From a virus: a stretch of DNA of 37,284 nucleotides. Positions 13,739-22,089 of this stretch are shown here, piece after piece. The notes beneath the pieces are model-generated. The model worked only from the letters and a program-made list of their open reading frames with translations, was not told where the DNA came from and did no database searches. Location: IMG/VR virus record IMGVR_UViG_3300042881_000341, positions 1 through 37,284 of that record; one strand, 5' to 3'. Each line of letters starts with the position of its first letter. Position 1 is the first letter of the stretch. The translations under genes and the position numbers were made by a program.

Positions 13739-15841
13739 ATGGCAACACAAAGAGACAGATTTAGAGCGTTCAACGATGAAGATGGTGCTATGTCTCTTGA
13801 TGACTTGCTTATGCAAATTCAGCAACCACAAATAGACACAGAGGCAATAGCAAGACAACAAGAGGCACAGCGTCAGGCTCAAATAGCCGCTGAACAACGA
13901 GCCTACGAAGAACAAGTTAGACAGGCGCAAGCTCGTCAAGAAGAAATTCGTGTTCAAAATGCTGCTAGGTTAGCCGCAGAGCAAGAAGCCGCAAGACAAG
14001 CCCAAGCCCAAGCAGAACAACAAGCTAGAGCGCAAGCAGAAGCACAACGTCAAACTGCTCAAGCACCAATTACTACACAAGAAGTAATTAATCAGATTGC
14101 TGCTCAAACCCCTGCACAACCAGATAAAAACACAATCATTAATAACCTAGTTAGTCAGATCAAAGCCAGAAGTAACACTTCTCAATGGTCAGGTGGTTAT
14201 GGTGCTGATGAGGCTACCAAGGACATGGCTCGTATTCTTGCTGAAACAGGAATCACAGACATTAGTCAGTTTGGCCCTGTAACCCAAGAAGTTCAAAAGG
14301 TTGTTGGTTACGAGGAATGGGGTGCGCCAATTTATGGGACTGTAACTGAGCAAACCTATGGTAATAAGGTAACTGGTCAAGCAGTACCCAATACCTACAC
14401 AGAACGCCAAAAAGGTGAGTTCTTTGGTGGAACTTACGAGGGTAAGGGAAATACTGGATATGGTGTTCAGTTTGATGCTCAAGGCTTGCCAATTTTCTAC
14501 ACTCAGGGTGCATCAAGTGCTGACCCGATTGCAAAAGCCGCAGTTCCTATTGCTTCACTAGCTTTAGCGGCTATAGGTGCGCCTAATATTGTGGGCAATG
14601 CTTTGCTAGGCACAGGTGCTAATCAGGTGGCTGCTGGTGCTTTAGGTGGTGCATTGATTGGTGGTGGTACTGCTGCGCTAACTGACCAAGATATTGGCAA
14701 AGGTGCTTTGCTTGGTGGTGCTGGTGGTGCTTTAACTGGTTATCTTCGTGGTGATTTAGCTGGTGTAACTTCTGCGGAAATAAATGCGGCTTCTGATGCA
14801 GCTTCTAATATGGCTGACTCTGGACTTAGCATTGCAGAAATTAACAACCAACTAGAGATTGCTGGATTCAAACCTGCGGCTATTGCGTCTGCTCTAGAAG
14901 ATGCCTCTAATATCATTAGTGCGCCTCCTTTGCTTACTACTGTGGCAGATCAACCAATACCTTTATTAGAGCCAATTACAGCAGTCACACCAAGTGCGCC
15001 TCTTGAGAGTGTTCAAATAACTGCGCCCGCTGCGCCATCAACCATTGGTAATGTAATCAGCGCAATTGCTACCCCTGTTCCTGAACAACCTCCCTTTACA
15101 GGTACTATTACTAATGCTCCTCCAGAGCCTGTAGAGCAACCAATTGAAAGAGTTGAAATAACTGCGCCTCCTGTTCAGCTAACAGCGCCCCCAACAGTTA
15201 GCGATGTGATTAGTGCTATTGCTCAACAACCAGCAATTACTCCAGAACCTGTAGTGCAACCAATTGAGCGTGTTGAGATTACTGGTAAAGCAGAAACGCC
15301 CCCAGAAGCGCCTCCAGAAGAACCGCCATCTTTTCCTTTTGTCATGTCTCCAACAGCACCTACAAGTGTTCCTAATGAGCCTGTTAAAACAGAGCCAGAG
15401 AAAGAGAAAGAGAAAAGTTGGACAGCCGCTGAGTTGGCTGAGTTGGCTCGTCTTGGTTTGTTGGCTACAACTGTATTAGGTGCTGGTCAAAATGGCGAAA
15501 CAGGATTCCCAATAGTACCTATACCTAGCGATTGGACAAGCCCAATTAAACCTACAGGTTCAACATCGTTTACTCCATTAGCACCGATTGACTTTGGTAG
15601 CCGTGAGTTATTGCGTGGCACTCAATGGGAGAAGTTCCTAGACCCTAACTATGGTCAAGTTCCTGCACCAGTACAGTTTAACCAACCAAGCAACATGAGT
15701 TACGACAGACTGATGAACATCTTGGGAACTGGTAGAGATGTGATGCCTAGCCAAGCACTTACCATTAACGATGTAATTTCAGGAATACAGAATCAGTATG
15801 GACAAACAACTAACAGCGCAATGGGCCAGAAACCTGCTTAA
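13739..15841 (+). CDS. large Gln/Ala-rich virion protein, probably internal
   Basis: A 700-aa protein with four zones: a Gln/Ala/Glu coiled coil (residues about 20-115); a folded zone with GYEEWGAPIYGTVTEQTYGN; a glycine-zipper zone (AIGAPNIVGNALLGTGANQV, ALGGALIGGGTAAL, GALLGGAGGALTGYL, about 277-345) able to enter membranes; and a Pro-rich linker (about 415-540) with repeated IERVEITAPP-like and VSDVISAIAQ-like blocks. The C-terminus has another such block (INDVISGIQNQYG). Placed between portal and scaffold, it may be an internal or ejection protein. No family name can be given. Confidence 0.6.
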   Translation: MATQRDRFRAFNDEDGAMSLDDLLMQIQQPQIDTEAIARQQEAQRQAQIAAEQRAYEEQVRQAQARQEEIRVQNAARLAAEQEAARQAQAQAEQQARAQAEAQRQTAQAPITTQEVINQIAAQTPAQPDKNTIINNLVSQIKARSNTSQWSGGYGADEATKDMARILAETGITDISQFGPVTQEVQKVVGYEEWGAPIYGTVTEQTYGNKVTGQAVPNTYTERQKGEFFGGTYEGKGNTGYGVQFDAQGLPIFYTQGASSADPIAKAAVPIASLALAAIGAPNIVGNALLGTGANQVAAGALGGALIGGGTAALTDQDIGKGALLGGAGGALTGYLRGDLAGVTSAEINAASDAASNMADSGLSIAEINNQLEIAGFKPAAIASALEDASNIISAPPLLTTVADQPIPLLEPITAVTPSAPLESVQITAPAAPSTIGNVISAIATPVPEQPPFTGTITNAPPEPVEQPIERVEITAPPVQLTAPPTVSDVISAIAQQPAITPEPVVQPIERVEITGKAETPPEAPPEEPPSFPFVMSPTAPTSVPNEPVKTEPEKEKEKSWTAAELAELARLGLLATTVLGAGQNGETGFPIVPIPSDWTSPIKPTGSTSFTPLAPIDFGSRELLRGTQWEKFLDPNYGQVPAPVQFNQPSNMSYDRLMNILGTGRDVMPSQALTINDVISGIQNQYGQTTNSAMGQKPA

Positions 15842-16037
15842 TGATGACTTTTTCAAAGAAGTCATAGATAACTTGAAAAAACAACAGATTAGTGTAATAA
15901 TTAACACAAGTGGTGAAGAATCTGATAAGCGTGAAGATGCTTACAGACACATCAAGACAATTGAATTGATTACAGGACACCTAGAAGGCTTGGCCTCGGA
16001 AACTTTAATCAAAGAGAAGAAGTGGAAGATTTTGTAG
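15798..16037 (+). CDS. conserved small helical protein, unknown function
   Basis: A 79-aa protein: MDKQLTAQWARNLLNDDFFK, then EVIDNLKKQQISVIINT, and REDAYRHIKTIELITGHLEG. From memory this is a widespread small protein in the portal-to-capsid interval of phages with this capsid type. It overlaps the end of the large gene before it by 44 bases, and is followed by hairpins before the scaffold gene. Confidence 0.65.
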   Translation: MDKQLTAQWARNLLNDDFFKEVIDNLKKQQISVIINTSGEESDKREDAYRHIKTIELITGHLEGLASETLIKEKKWKIL

Positions 16038-16041
16038 ATTC

Positions 16042-16089
16042 TGTGGTATAAAAGCCACACCTCCGCCTAGAAGGTTTCTAGCGATTTTT
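16042..16089 (+). promoter_or_regulatory. two hairpins and an extended -10 before the scaffold gene
   Basis: TGTGG (16042-16046) pairs with CCACA (16055-16059), and within this arm and loop lies TGGTATAAA (16044-16052), an extended -10-like element. Next, CTAGAA (16067-16072) and TTCTAG (16076-16081) form a perfect stem with a three-base loop, followed three bases later by TTTTT. The second hairpin may be a weak terminator or attenuator ahead of scaffold and capsid expression. Confidence 0.4.
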
Positions 16090-16099
16090 GAGATGACAA

Positions 16100-17023
16100 A
16101 TGGAAAACACCAACCCACAAGGGAGTGAAAGCCTAGATGTAAACCAAGCCGCTTCAGCGTTTGAAAGTCTGATGGGTGATTCTGAGGAAGCCGAACAAGG
16201 CCAAGCCGAGGAGCAAACAGAAGAAGTTGAAACGAGTGATGAAGTTGAATACTCAGAGGAATCTGAAGAACCCAAGCCTAGATATAAAGTCAAGGCAAGT
16301 GGTGAGGAAGTTGAGGTAGAACTTGACGAACTTATCAAGGGTTATCAACAAGGTGCAGATTACACTAAAAAGTCTCAGGCTCTAGCTGAACAACGTAAAG
16401 CTCTCGAAGCTGAACGCAATCACTTAGAGTATGTGAAACAAGAGCGACAAGCATATGCCCAGAAGTTGCAAGCGTTGGATAGCTTCCTTTCGCAGCAAAA
16501 TCAGGGTGTTAACTTAGATGTTCTAAAGGAAACAGACCCCATTGGTTATGCCGTGGCGGTTGCTGAACAGAGTCAGCGAGAGAAGCAATTAGCAGTAGTT
16601 AGGAATGAACAGCAAAGACTTGCCCAACAGCAACAATCTGAGCAACAGGCCTCTCTGCAAAACCATCTCCGTCAAGAGTCTGAGAAGCTAACCAGTTTGA
16701 TTCCTGAGTTAGCCACTCCACAGGGTGATGCGGTTCGGAAACAAATCCGTGACTATGCGAAGTCTATTGGGTGGTCAGACCAAGAACTCAGTCAACTATA
16801 TGACAGTCGTGCTGTGGTGACTTTGTATAACGGGATGAAGTACGCGCAACTTCAAAAGAGCAAACCAGAAGTAAACAAGAAACTTCAAGCTGCTCCTAAG
16901 ATGATGCGATCAGGAACTTCTGTGCCGCCAGCTAAGTCATCGCAAGATAAACAGGTAATGCAAAGGTTGCGTGAGACAGGAAAAGTCTCAGACGCTGCCA
17001 AAGCATTTGAACGATTCTTTTAA
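16100..17023 (+). CDS. capsid scaffolding protein
   Basis: A 307-aa protein of scaffold type. The first 65 residues are strongly acidic and disordered (EEAEQGQAEEQTEEVETSDE); then YKVKASGEEVEVELDELIKGYQQGADYTKKS, and a long Gln/Glu-rich coiled coil (residues about 95-205). The Lys-rich C-terminus (about 255-307) would contact the shell. It lies directly before the major capsid gene and would fill the procapsid during assembly, then leave. Confidence 0.85.
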   Translation: MENTNPQGSESLDVNQAASAFESLMGDSEEAEQGQAEEQTEEVETSDEVEYSEESEEPKPRYKVKASGEEVEVELDELIKGYQQGADYTKKSQALAEQRKALEAERNHLEYVKQERQAYAQKLQALDSFLSQQNQGVNLDVLKETDPIGYAVAVAEQSQREKQLAVVRNEQQRLAQQQQSEQQASLQNHLRQESEKLTSLIPELATPQGDAVRKQIRDYAKSIGWSDQELSQLYDSRAVVTLYNGMKYAQLQKSKPEVNKKLQAAPKMMRSGTSVPPAKSSQDKQVMQRLRETGKVSDAAKAFERFF

Positions 17024-17038
17024 ATTTGGAGTTTTAAA

Positions 17039-17989
17039 ATGGCTACATATCAAACATACACCGCTATTGGTCAGCGTGAAGACCTTTCGGATGTTATCTA
17101 TTCGATTTCACCAACCGATGTTCCTTTTATGTCTTCTATTGGCAAGACAAAGGCTACCGCTGTTCTGCACGAGTGGCAGACTGACAGCCTTGCCGCTGCT
17201 ACTTTAGACAACTACGCCGTAGAAGGTGCAACAGCATCTGACGCTACCATGTCTCCAACTACCCGTGTTGGCAACCGCACTCAGATCGCACAGAAAACTA
17301 TCAAGATTTCTGGCACTTTGCAGAGCGTTGACAAAGCTGGTCGTAAGTCTGAAAAGGCTTATCAGTTGGCCAAGGCTTCTAGCGAAATCAAGCGCGACAT
17401 GGAAACAACCTTGTTGAGCAACCAGACTGCTGCTAACGGCAATAGCTCTACTGCTCGTAAATTGGGTGGCCTGCAAGCATGGTTGAACAGCAACTTTGAC
17501 GGTGGCACTTCTGGCGTGGCTGGTGACTTGGGCACTACTGCTCGCACCAACGGCACAAACCGCACTTTCACAGAAGACATTCTGAAGACTGTTATCCGTG
17601 AAGTTTACGCTTCTGGTGGCAATCCTAAAGTGTTGATGGTCAACCCTGCACACAAGCAGTTGGTTTCTGGCTTTGCTGGTATCGCTGCTCAGCGTTTCAT
17701 GGCCCCCTCAAATGCTCCTACAACCATCATTGGTGCGGCTGACGTTTATTTGAGCGACTTCGGTACAGTTTCTGTTGTGCCTAACCGCTTCATGACTTCT
17801 ACCAACACCTGCGATGAAGTTGCATTTGTGCTTGACCCCGACATGGCTGCTATTGCTTACTTGCGCCCATTCCAGACCAACGAGTTGGCTGTAACTGGTG
17901 ACAATGAGTCCACACAATTGTTGGCTGAGTTCACTTTGGAAGTTAAGAACCAAGCTGCACACGGCATCATTGCTGACATCACACCTTAA
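17039..17989 (+). CDS. major capsid protein (DUF5309 / SU10-type)
   Basis: A 316-aa HK97-fold capsid protein. The conserved start TYTAIGQREDLSDVIYSISP, then TDVPFMSSIGKTKAT, followed by HEWQTDSL, is characteristic of the DUF5309 family found in phage SU10. Later marks are GNRTQIAQKTIKISGT and the end region ELAVTGDNESTQLLAEFTLEV. It has a good ribosome-binding site (GGAG) and is followed by a strong terminator, as expected for the most abundant virion protein. Confidence 0.92.
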   Translation: MATYQTYTAIGQREDLSDVIYSISPTDVPFMSSIGKTKATAVLHEWQTDSLAAATLDNYAVEGATASDATMSPTTRVGNRTQIAQKTIKISGTLQSVDKAGRKSEKAYQLAKASSEIKRDMETTLLSNQTAANGNSSTARKLGGLQAWLNSNFDGGTSGVAGDLGTTARTNGTNRTFTEDILKTVIREVYASGGNPKVLMVNPAHKQLVSGFAGIAAQRFMAPSNAPTTIIGAADVYLSDFGTVSVVPNRFMTSTNTCDEVAFVLDPDMAAIAYLRPFQTNELAVTGDNESTQLLAEFTLEVKNQAAHGIIADITP

Positions 17990-18005
17990 TCTAAGGTAAG
18001 CTAGA

Positions 18006-18045
18006 AAAATGCCTCAGACTTAAACCTCTGGGGCATTTTCTTTTC
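18006..18045 (+). terminator. rho-independent terminator after the capsid gene
   Basis: AAAATGCCTCAG (18006-18017) pairs with CTGGGGCATTTT (18028-18039), twelve pairs with one G-U, around a ten-base loop; CTTTTC follows. It lies 16 bases after the capsid stop and would limit read-through into the tail genes, giving the scaffold-capsid pair its own mRNA end. Confidence 0.88.
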
Positions 18046-18054
18046 TACTCAAAC

Positions 18055-18063
18055 TGATAGAAT
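18055..18063 (+). promoter_or_regulatory. candidate extended -10 promoter before the connector genes
   Basis: TGATAGAAT (18055-18063) fits the extended -10 pattern and lies between the terminator and the ATG at 18070. A start site seven bases downstream would be at the ATG itself, implying a leaderless message or that the real start differs. A weak AGG is the only ribosome-binding signal. Confidence 0.35.
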
Positions 18064-18069
18064 TAGGCT

Positions 18070-18384
18070 ATGCAAAACCCTGTCAATTTTCGTCAAACTG
18101 CTGTTCACGCTGATGGTGAAGGTGGTATCGTTATTCAGACTCGTCAGGACATAACTGACATTGTTGAGCAGAACAAAAAAGAGTACAACTCTTATGATGA
18201 AAAGGCTCGATGGTCTGATAACTTGTTTGGAAATAAAATAGCATCCATTCCAATGACAGTTATTGATGATCTTAACAAACAAGGCATCATGCGTGGCTTT
18301 GCTGTGCTAGACGAGAAGCGTTTCAGGGCATGGTTAAATGAGCGTGATAACAGAGTTTTTAGAACTCGGACAGGAGTAGTATGA
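18070..18384 (+). CDS. conserved small virion-region protein
   Basis: A 104-aa protein with DITDIVEQNKKEYNSYDEKA, then RWSDNLFGNKIASIPMTVID, and a C-terminal DEKRFRAWLNERDNRVFRTR. The NKIASIP segment and the RFR.WLN..DNR.FRTR end are, from memory, conserved in a widespread phage family found between capsid and tail-connector genes. Its job is not established. It ends in an ATGA overlap with the adaptor gene. Confidence 0.7.
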   Translation: MQNPVNFRQTAVHADGEGGIVIQTRQDITDIVEQNKKEYNSYDEKARWSDNLFGNKIASIPMTVIDDLNKQGIMRGFAVLDEKRFRAWLNERDNRVFRTRTGVV

Positions 18385-19001
18385 GTTTCGCAACATACTC
18401 TGATTTAAAGACCTCAATCGCAGGTTATCTGGCTAGGTCTGATCTGACTAACCAGATTCCAGACTTCATTACATTTGCTGAAAATCGTCTGCGTAGAGAA
18501 CTGCGTATTCGTCAGATGCTCAAGTCTGTAACAACAGCTACAGTATCGGGTGACTCTACTGTTGAGTTACCTAGTGACTTTATCGAGATTCGTGATTTTG
18601 TCGCATTGACAAACCCAATTCAGCCATTGAGTTACTCTAGCCCATCTGCTTTGTCTAATGACCCAAGAGCATCAGAAGTTGGTGTTCCTAAGTCTTACAC
18701 AATTCTGGCTAACGAGTTCTTACTGTCGCCTCCTCCTGATGGTGTTTACACATTGAGGATGCTGTACTTTGCTGCCCCTCCATATCTGTCAAGCAGTAAC
18801 GCATCTAACGTGTTTTTAAATATCGCACCTGATGCTTTACTTTATGCGGCATTGATTGAGGCAGAACCATATTTAATGAATGACGCACGAATCAATACAT
18901 GGGGAACTATGTACGACAGAGCGATCTCCTCCCTTACCAAGTCTGACGAAGAAGGTCAATACTCTGGTGTCCCATTAGCAATGAAACTTACTGCAAGGTG
19001 A
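18381..19001 (+). CDS. head-to-tail adaptor protein (SU10-type)
   Basis: A 206-aa protein. The start (TYSDLKTSIAGYLARSDLT, then IPDFITFAENRLRRELRIR) and centre (TVELPSDFIEIRDFVAL) match the pattern of the SU10-type adaptor family; a late zone (IAPDALLYAALIEAEPYL...WGTMYDRAISSL) forms the C-terminal helices. It would bind the portal ring and form the first tail layer. The presence of an SU10-type capsid gene just upstream supports the call. Confidence 0.8.
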   Translation: MSFATYSDLKTSIAGYLARSDLTNQIPDFITFAENRLRRELRIRQMLKSVTTATVSGDSTVELPSDFIEIRDFVALTNPIQPLSYSSPSALSNDPRASEVGVPKSYTILANEFLLSPPPDGVYTLRMLYFAAPPYLSSSNASNVFLNIAPDALLYAALIEAEPYLMNDARINTWGTMYDRAISSLTKSDEEGQYSGVPLAMKLTAR

Positions 19002-19005
19002 AACT

Positions 19006-19392
19006 ATGGCTGAATTTAGCAATTATCTCGAAAATGCTCTTATCAACGTAACTTTGAGAGCAACTAGCTACACAGCACCAACTACTGTGTATGTGGCTTT
19101 GTACACCTCTGACCCAACAGATGCTGACACTGGAACTGAGTGTTCTGGTACATCGTATGCTCGTCAGTCTGTGACTTTTGGTGCGCCTAGCAATGGTGCG
19201 ACTACCAACTCTGCGGCTGTTGAGTTCCCTCAAGCTGGTGGCTCATGGGGCACGATTACACACATTGGTATTCGTGATGCTTCTACCGCTGGTAACTTGC
19301 TTTATCACACAGCACTAGACGCTTCTAAGACGATTGCTACTGGTGACGTGTTCCGCATTGCCTCTGGTTCATTGAGCGTTACTTTAGCGTGA
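19006..19392 (+). CDS. tail-associated beta-sandwich protein
   Basis: A 128-aa protein, TAPTTVYVALYTSDPTDADT, then GTECSGTSYARQSVTFGAP, and ITHIGIRDASTAGNLLYHTAL. The order of VYVALYTSDPT, YARQ.VTF and I.H.GI.DA..GGNLL-like segments is characteristic of small phage tail or fibre-attachment proteins (the Gp80-like type). All strands, no helix except the start. It lies between adaptor and nozzle genes, fitting a baseplate or fibre dock. Confidence 0.65.
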   Translation: MAEFSNYLENALINVTLRATSYTAPTTVYVALYTSDPTDADTGTECSGTSYARQSVTFGAPSNGATTNSAAVEFPQAGGSWGTITHIGIRDASTAGNLLYHTALDASKTIATGDVFRIASGSLSVTLA

Positions 19393-19393
19393 G

Positions 19394-20284
19394 ATGGCTG
19401 ATTTACTGCCTCCGTGGACAATTGACTCGCTAGACAATTTAAAGTCTAGCATTGATGACTTAACACTCACACTCGATAGTCCACTCTACACCACTTCAGT
19501 TACCCTATGGGATGCCTATGGGTCTGTTAGTGCTTCTGCGACTGTTACGGCTGATGCGGTAAGGGTTCAGTTTGGTAGTGGGGCGGTAGATGGAACAGCA
19601 ACAGTCACGGCTGTTGCTGTCAGGGTTCAATTCGCTAGTGCAAGCATTACAGGTTCAGCTAGTGCTTCTTGTGATGCAATCAGGGTTCAGTTTGGCTCTG
19701 GTGCTATTGACGCTAATGCAACAGTTACTGCGGATGGAACAAGAGTTCAGTTTGCCTCTGGAAGTATCACGGGTAATGCTGATGTAACAGCAATTGGAAC
19801 TCGTGTTCAGTTTGCAGACGCATCTATAACTGGTACTGCCGATGTAAATGCTTTAGGTGGAATCGTTGCCAATGGCGTAGCTTCTATCACGGCTGATGCG
19901 ACTGTTACGGCTGATGCGATTAGAGTGCGTGATGCTGTAGCCGTTATTACTGGTAGCGCAACAGTAACTGCAAATGGTGGTTTGGTTGTTGGCGCAGTAG
20001 CGAACGTTACTTGTAATGCAGATTTTACGGCCTCTGCTTCCGCAATTTACGCAGGAGTAGCATTTGTAAATAGTACGGCTACGATCACAGCAAATGGTGT
20101 AATCCTTGGTCAGAACTGGACACCAGTACCAGAAGACGATAACACTTGGACTCCAGTTTCTACAAATTCAAATACTTGGACAACAGTATCAAGTGACTCA
20201 AACACATGGACACCTGTGTCTGCTAATGACAACACATGGACAATTCAGGCTCAAGGAAGTAACACATGGCTACGACAAAATTAG
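19394..20284 (+). CDS. repeat-built tail-region protein
   Basis: A 296-aa protein consisting almost entirely of repeats. Residues 12-32 (SLDNLKSSIDDLTLTLDSPLY) resemble residues 346-366 of the next protein. Residues 37-236 are ten back-to-back 20-residue units, the best of the form RVQFGSGAIDANATVTADGT. Residues 250-296 are 10-residue units of the form NTWTPVSTNS. Constant 20-residue length and alternating Val/Ala/Thr suggest a beta-solenoid or stacked sandwich. Ends 19 bases inside the next gene. A fibre or tail-tip role is likely, but no family is known to me. Confidence 0.65.
   Translation: MADLLPPWTIDSLDNLKSSIDDLTLTLDSPLYTTSVTLWDAYGSVSASATVTADAVRVQFGSGAVDGTATVTAVAVRVQFASASITGSASASCDAIRVQFGSGAIDANATVTADGTRVQFASGSITGNADVTAIGTRVQFADASITGTADVNALGGIVANGVASITADATVTADAIRVRDAVAVITGSATVTANGGLVVGAVANVTCNADFTASASAIYAGVAFVNSTATITANGVILGQNWTPVPEDDNTWTPVSTNSNTWTTVSSDSNTWTPVSANDNTWTIQAQGSNTWLRQN
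19502..20101 (+). repeat. ten tandem 60-bp coding units
   Basis: Each unit codes 20 residues. AGGGTTCAG-like starts recur at 19562, 19622, 19682, 19742 and 19802, exactly 60 bases apart; the sixth and the last two units have different starts but keep the length and the I/V-x-A-x-ATVTA core. Confidence 0.85.
20141..20260 (+). repeat. four tandem 30-bp coding units (NTWTPVS type)
   Basis: Units of exactly 30 bases start with AA(T/C)AC(T/A)TGGAC at 20141, 20171, 20201 and 20231, coding NTW(T)xVS-like decapeptides. A related partial unit precedes (20114) and another follows (20261) and contains the ATG of the next gene. Confidence 0.85.
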
Positions 20285-21711
20285 TATTTGGTGAGTGGAT
20301 GCCTGACCAGCCTAGCATCTCTGGTGCTTTGGTGGATGCAAAAAACGTAGTTTCTCAAGCTATTGGTTATGGCCCATTCCCAACAGCGGCCACATTCTCT
20401 GCGGCTGCTTCTGAAAACTTGACTACATTGGTAGCAGGGAAAACCCCCACAAATGCTACTAAGTTGTTTGCTGCTGGCTCAACCAAGATATTCGATGTTT
20501 CTGGCGTTGGTGCTTTGACCAATGTTTCTAAAACTGGTGGCTACACACCTAATGCTAGTAACGATAGATTTAGATTTACTCAGTTTGGTAACGCAATTAT
20601 TGGGACTAACAATAGTGACCCGATTCAATCTTTCACCTTGGGTACTTCTACGGCATTTGCTGACTTATCAGGAAGCGCACCTATATGTAAGTTTTTGACA
20701 GTAGTTCGTGACTTTGTGGTTACTGCATTTACGACTGAGAGTTCTACTGTTTACCCTGCTCGTGTTCGTTGGTCTGGAATTAATGATGAGACTACATGGG
20801 GTTCTAGCCAAGTAACGCAAGCTGACTTTCAAGACATTCCTGATGGAGGTCAGATTGTTGGGATTCGTGGTGGTGAGTTTGGTTTGGTCTTGATGGAAAA
20901 AGGTATCTCTCGCATGAGTTATATCGGCACTCCATTTATTTTCCAGTTTGACAACATCTCTCGTGGTAAGGGATGTATCGCAGCAGGTTCTATTGCACAA
21001 GTTCAGGGTGTAACCTTTTTCTTGTCAGACGATGGTTTTTATATGTGCGATGGTCAAAATGTGACCCCTATTGGCTCAGAGAAGGTAGATCGTTGGTTCT
21101 TCTCAAATGCAGATGAAAGTGGCTTTGACTCAATGTCAGCGGCTATTGACCCTGTTCGCAAGTTAGTTATCTGGAACTTTAAAACCACATTTGCACAGCG
21201 TAAACTTGTTATTTACAACTTCAACACTAAGAAGTGGACTTATGGGGATGCAGGGACTGACTTTATCTCTGATGCTTCTACGTCTGCCACTACGCTTGAG
21301 GGTTTAGATTCGATCTCAGCTAGCATTGATGCTTTGACTGTTAGCTTGGACTCTATCCTTTATATGGGTGGTAAGTACTTCCTTGGTGGTACAAGTGGTG
21401 CTTATGTTGTTACCTACAATGGTGCTAACGCTACTGCAAACATCGTAACTGGTGATCTAAACGCTGGTGGTAGATCAGTAGTAACCCTAGCTAGACCTTT
21501 GATTGATGGAGGCTCTGCGACTGTTTCTGTGGCTTCTAGGACACTTCTAAGTGAGCAACCTAGCTTTGGTACTGCTGTAGCGGCTGATTCTGAAAACAGG
21601 GTATCTCTTAGGTCTAATGGTAACTATCACCAGTTTCAAGTTATTCCGACTGGTCAATGGAAAACTGCTGTTGGCTTGGATGTTGAACTTCAAGGTCAGG
21701 GAGTTAGATAA
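20266..21711 (+). CDS. tail nozzle / DNA-stabilization protein (P22 gp10-like)
   Basis: A 481-aa, strand-rich protein. Recurrent pieces such as RFTQFGNAIIGTNNSDPIQS, ARVRWSGINDETTWG, GIRGGEFGLVLMEKGISRM, and GVTFFLSDDGFYMCDGQNVTP are what is seen in P22 gp10-like beta-propeller nozzle proteins that close the portal channel. VDRWFF and AIDPVRKLVIWNF add further blades. An inserted LDSISASIDALTVSLDSILY (347-366) echoes the previous gene. It starts within the 3' repeats of that gene. Confidence 0.75.
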   Translation: MATTKLVFGEWMPDQPSISGALVDAKNVVSQAIGYGPFPTAATFSAAASENLTTLVAGKTPTNATKLFAAGSTKIFDVSGVGALTNVSKTGGYTPNASNDRFRFTQFGNAIIGTNNSDPIQSFTLGTSTAFADLSGSAPICKFLTVVRDFVVTAFTTESSTVYPARVRWSGINDETTWGSSQVTQADFQDIPDGGQIVGIRGGEFGLVLMEKGISRMSYIGTPFIFQFDNISRGKGCIAAGSIAQVQGVTFFLSDDGFYMCDGQNVTPIGSEKVDRWFFSNADESGFDSMSAAIDPVRKLVIWNFKTTFAQRKLVIYNFNTKKWTYGDAGTDFISDASTSATTLEGLDSISASIDALTVSLDSILYMGGKYFLGGTSGAYVVTYNGANATANIVTGDLNAGGRSVVTLARPLIDGGSATVSVASRTLLSEQPSFGTAVAADSENRVSLRSNGNYHQFQVIPTGQWKTAVGLDVELQGQGVR

Positions 21712-22019
21712 TGTTTAGAACGCTTCCTCCTTTTGGTGGAGATCAGCGACAGACTGCTGAGATTGTCCGTGGAATCATGGATGGTAAGACTAACAACACA
21801 GGAGGGATTACCCTAACTCAAAGCGCTACATCTACGATTCTTTATGACAGACGAATTGGTGCTGATAGCGTTATTTTGTTTATGCCACTAAATGATAAGG
21901 CTGCTGATGAGTTAGCTCATGGACACATGTATGTATCAGCAAGAGGACAAGGACAGGCAACAATAACTCATGGAAATCATACGCACGATATGATTTTTGC
22001 TTATGTTGTTATTGGTTAA
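21711..22019 (+). CDS. small conserved tail-region protein
   Basis: A 102-aa protein. MFRTLPPFGGDQRQTAEIVR, then GIMDGKTNNTGGITLTQSAT, STILYDRRIGADSVILFMPLN and HGNHTHDMIFAYVVIG. From memory this pattern is a frequent neighbour of nozzle genes and probably forms a small beta-barrel on the tail. Function not established. It starts in a TAATG overlap with the previous gene. Confidence 0.65.
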   Translation: MFRTLPPFGGDQRQTAEIVRGIMDGKTNNTGGITLTQSATSTILYDRRIGADSVILFMPLNDKAADELAHGHMYVSARGQGQATITHGNHTHDMIFAYVVIG

Positions 22020-22070
22020 TTTTTTTAATTTATGTATAATGGATTCTATGGATGACCCATCTTGGAATCC
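22013..22070 (+). promoter_or_regulatory. candidate promoter and leader stem-loop before the internal-protein genes
   Basis: TTGGTT (22013-22018), a 16-base spacer and a perfect TATAAT (22035-22040). Downstream, GGATTC (22041-22046) and GAATCC (22065-22070) are exact complements with an inner ATGG/CCAT pair, so the leader can fold; TAGGAG then precedes the ATG at 22090. Confidence 0.5.
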
Positions 22071-22089
22071 GAAACTCTAGGAGTAAAAG

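Noticed and set aside
19502-20260. CRISPR-like repeat array
   Set aside because: The repeats are adjoining, degenerate and in frame, with no unique spacers; they code protein repeats.
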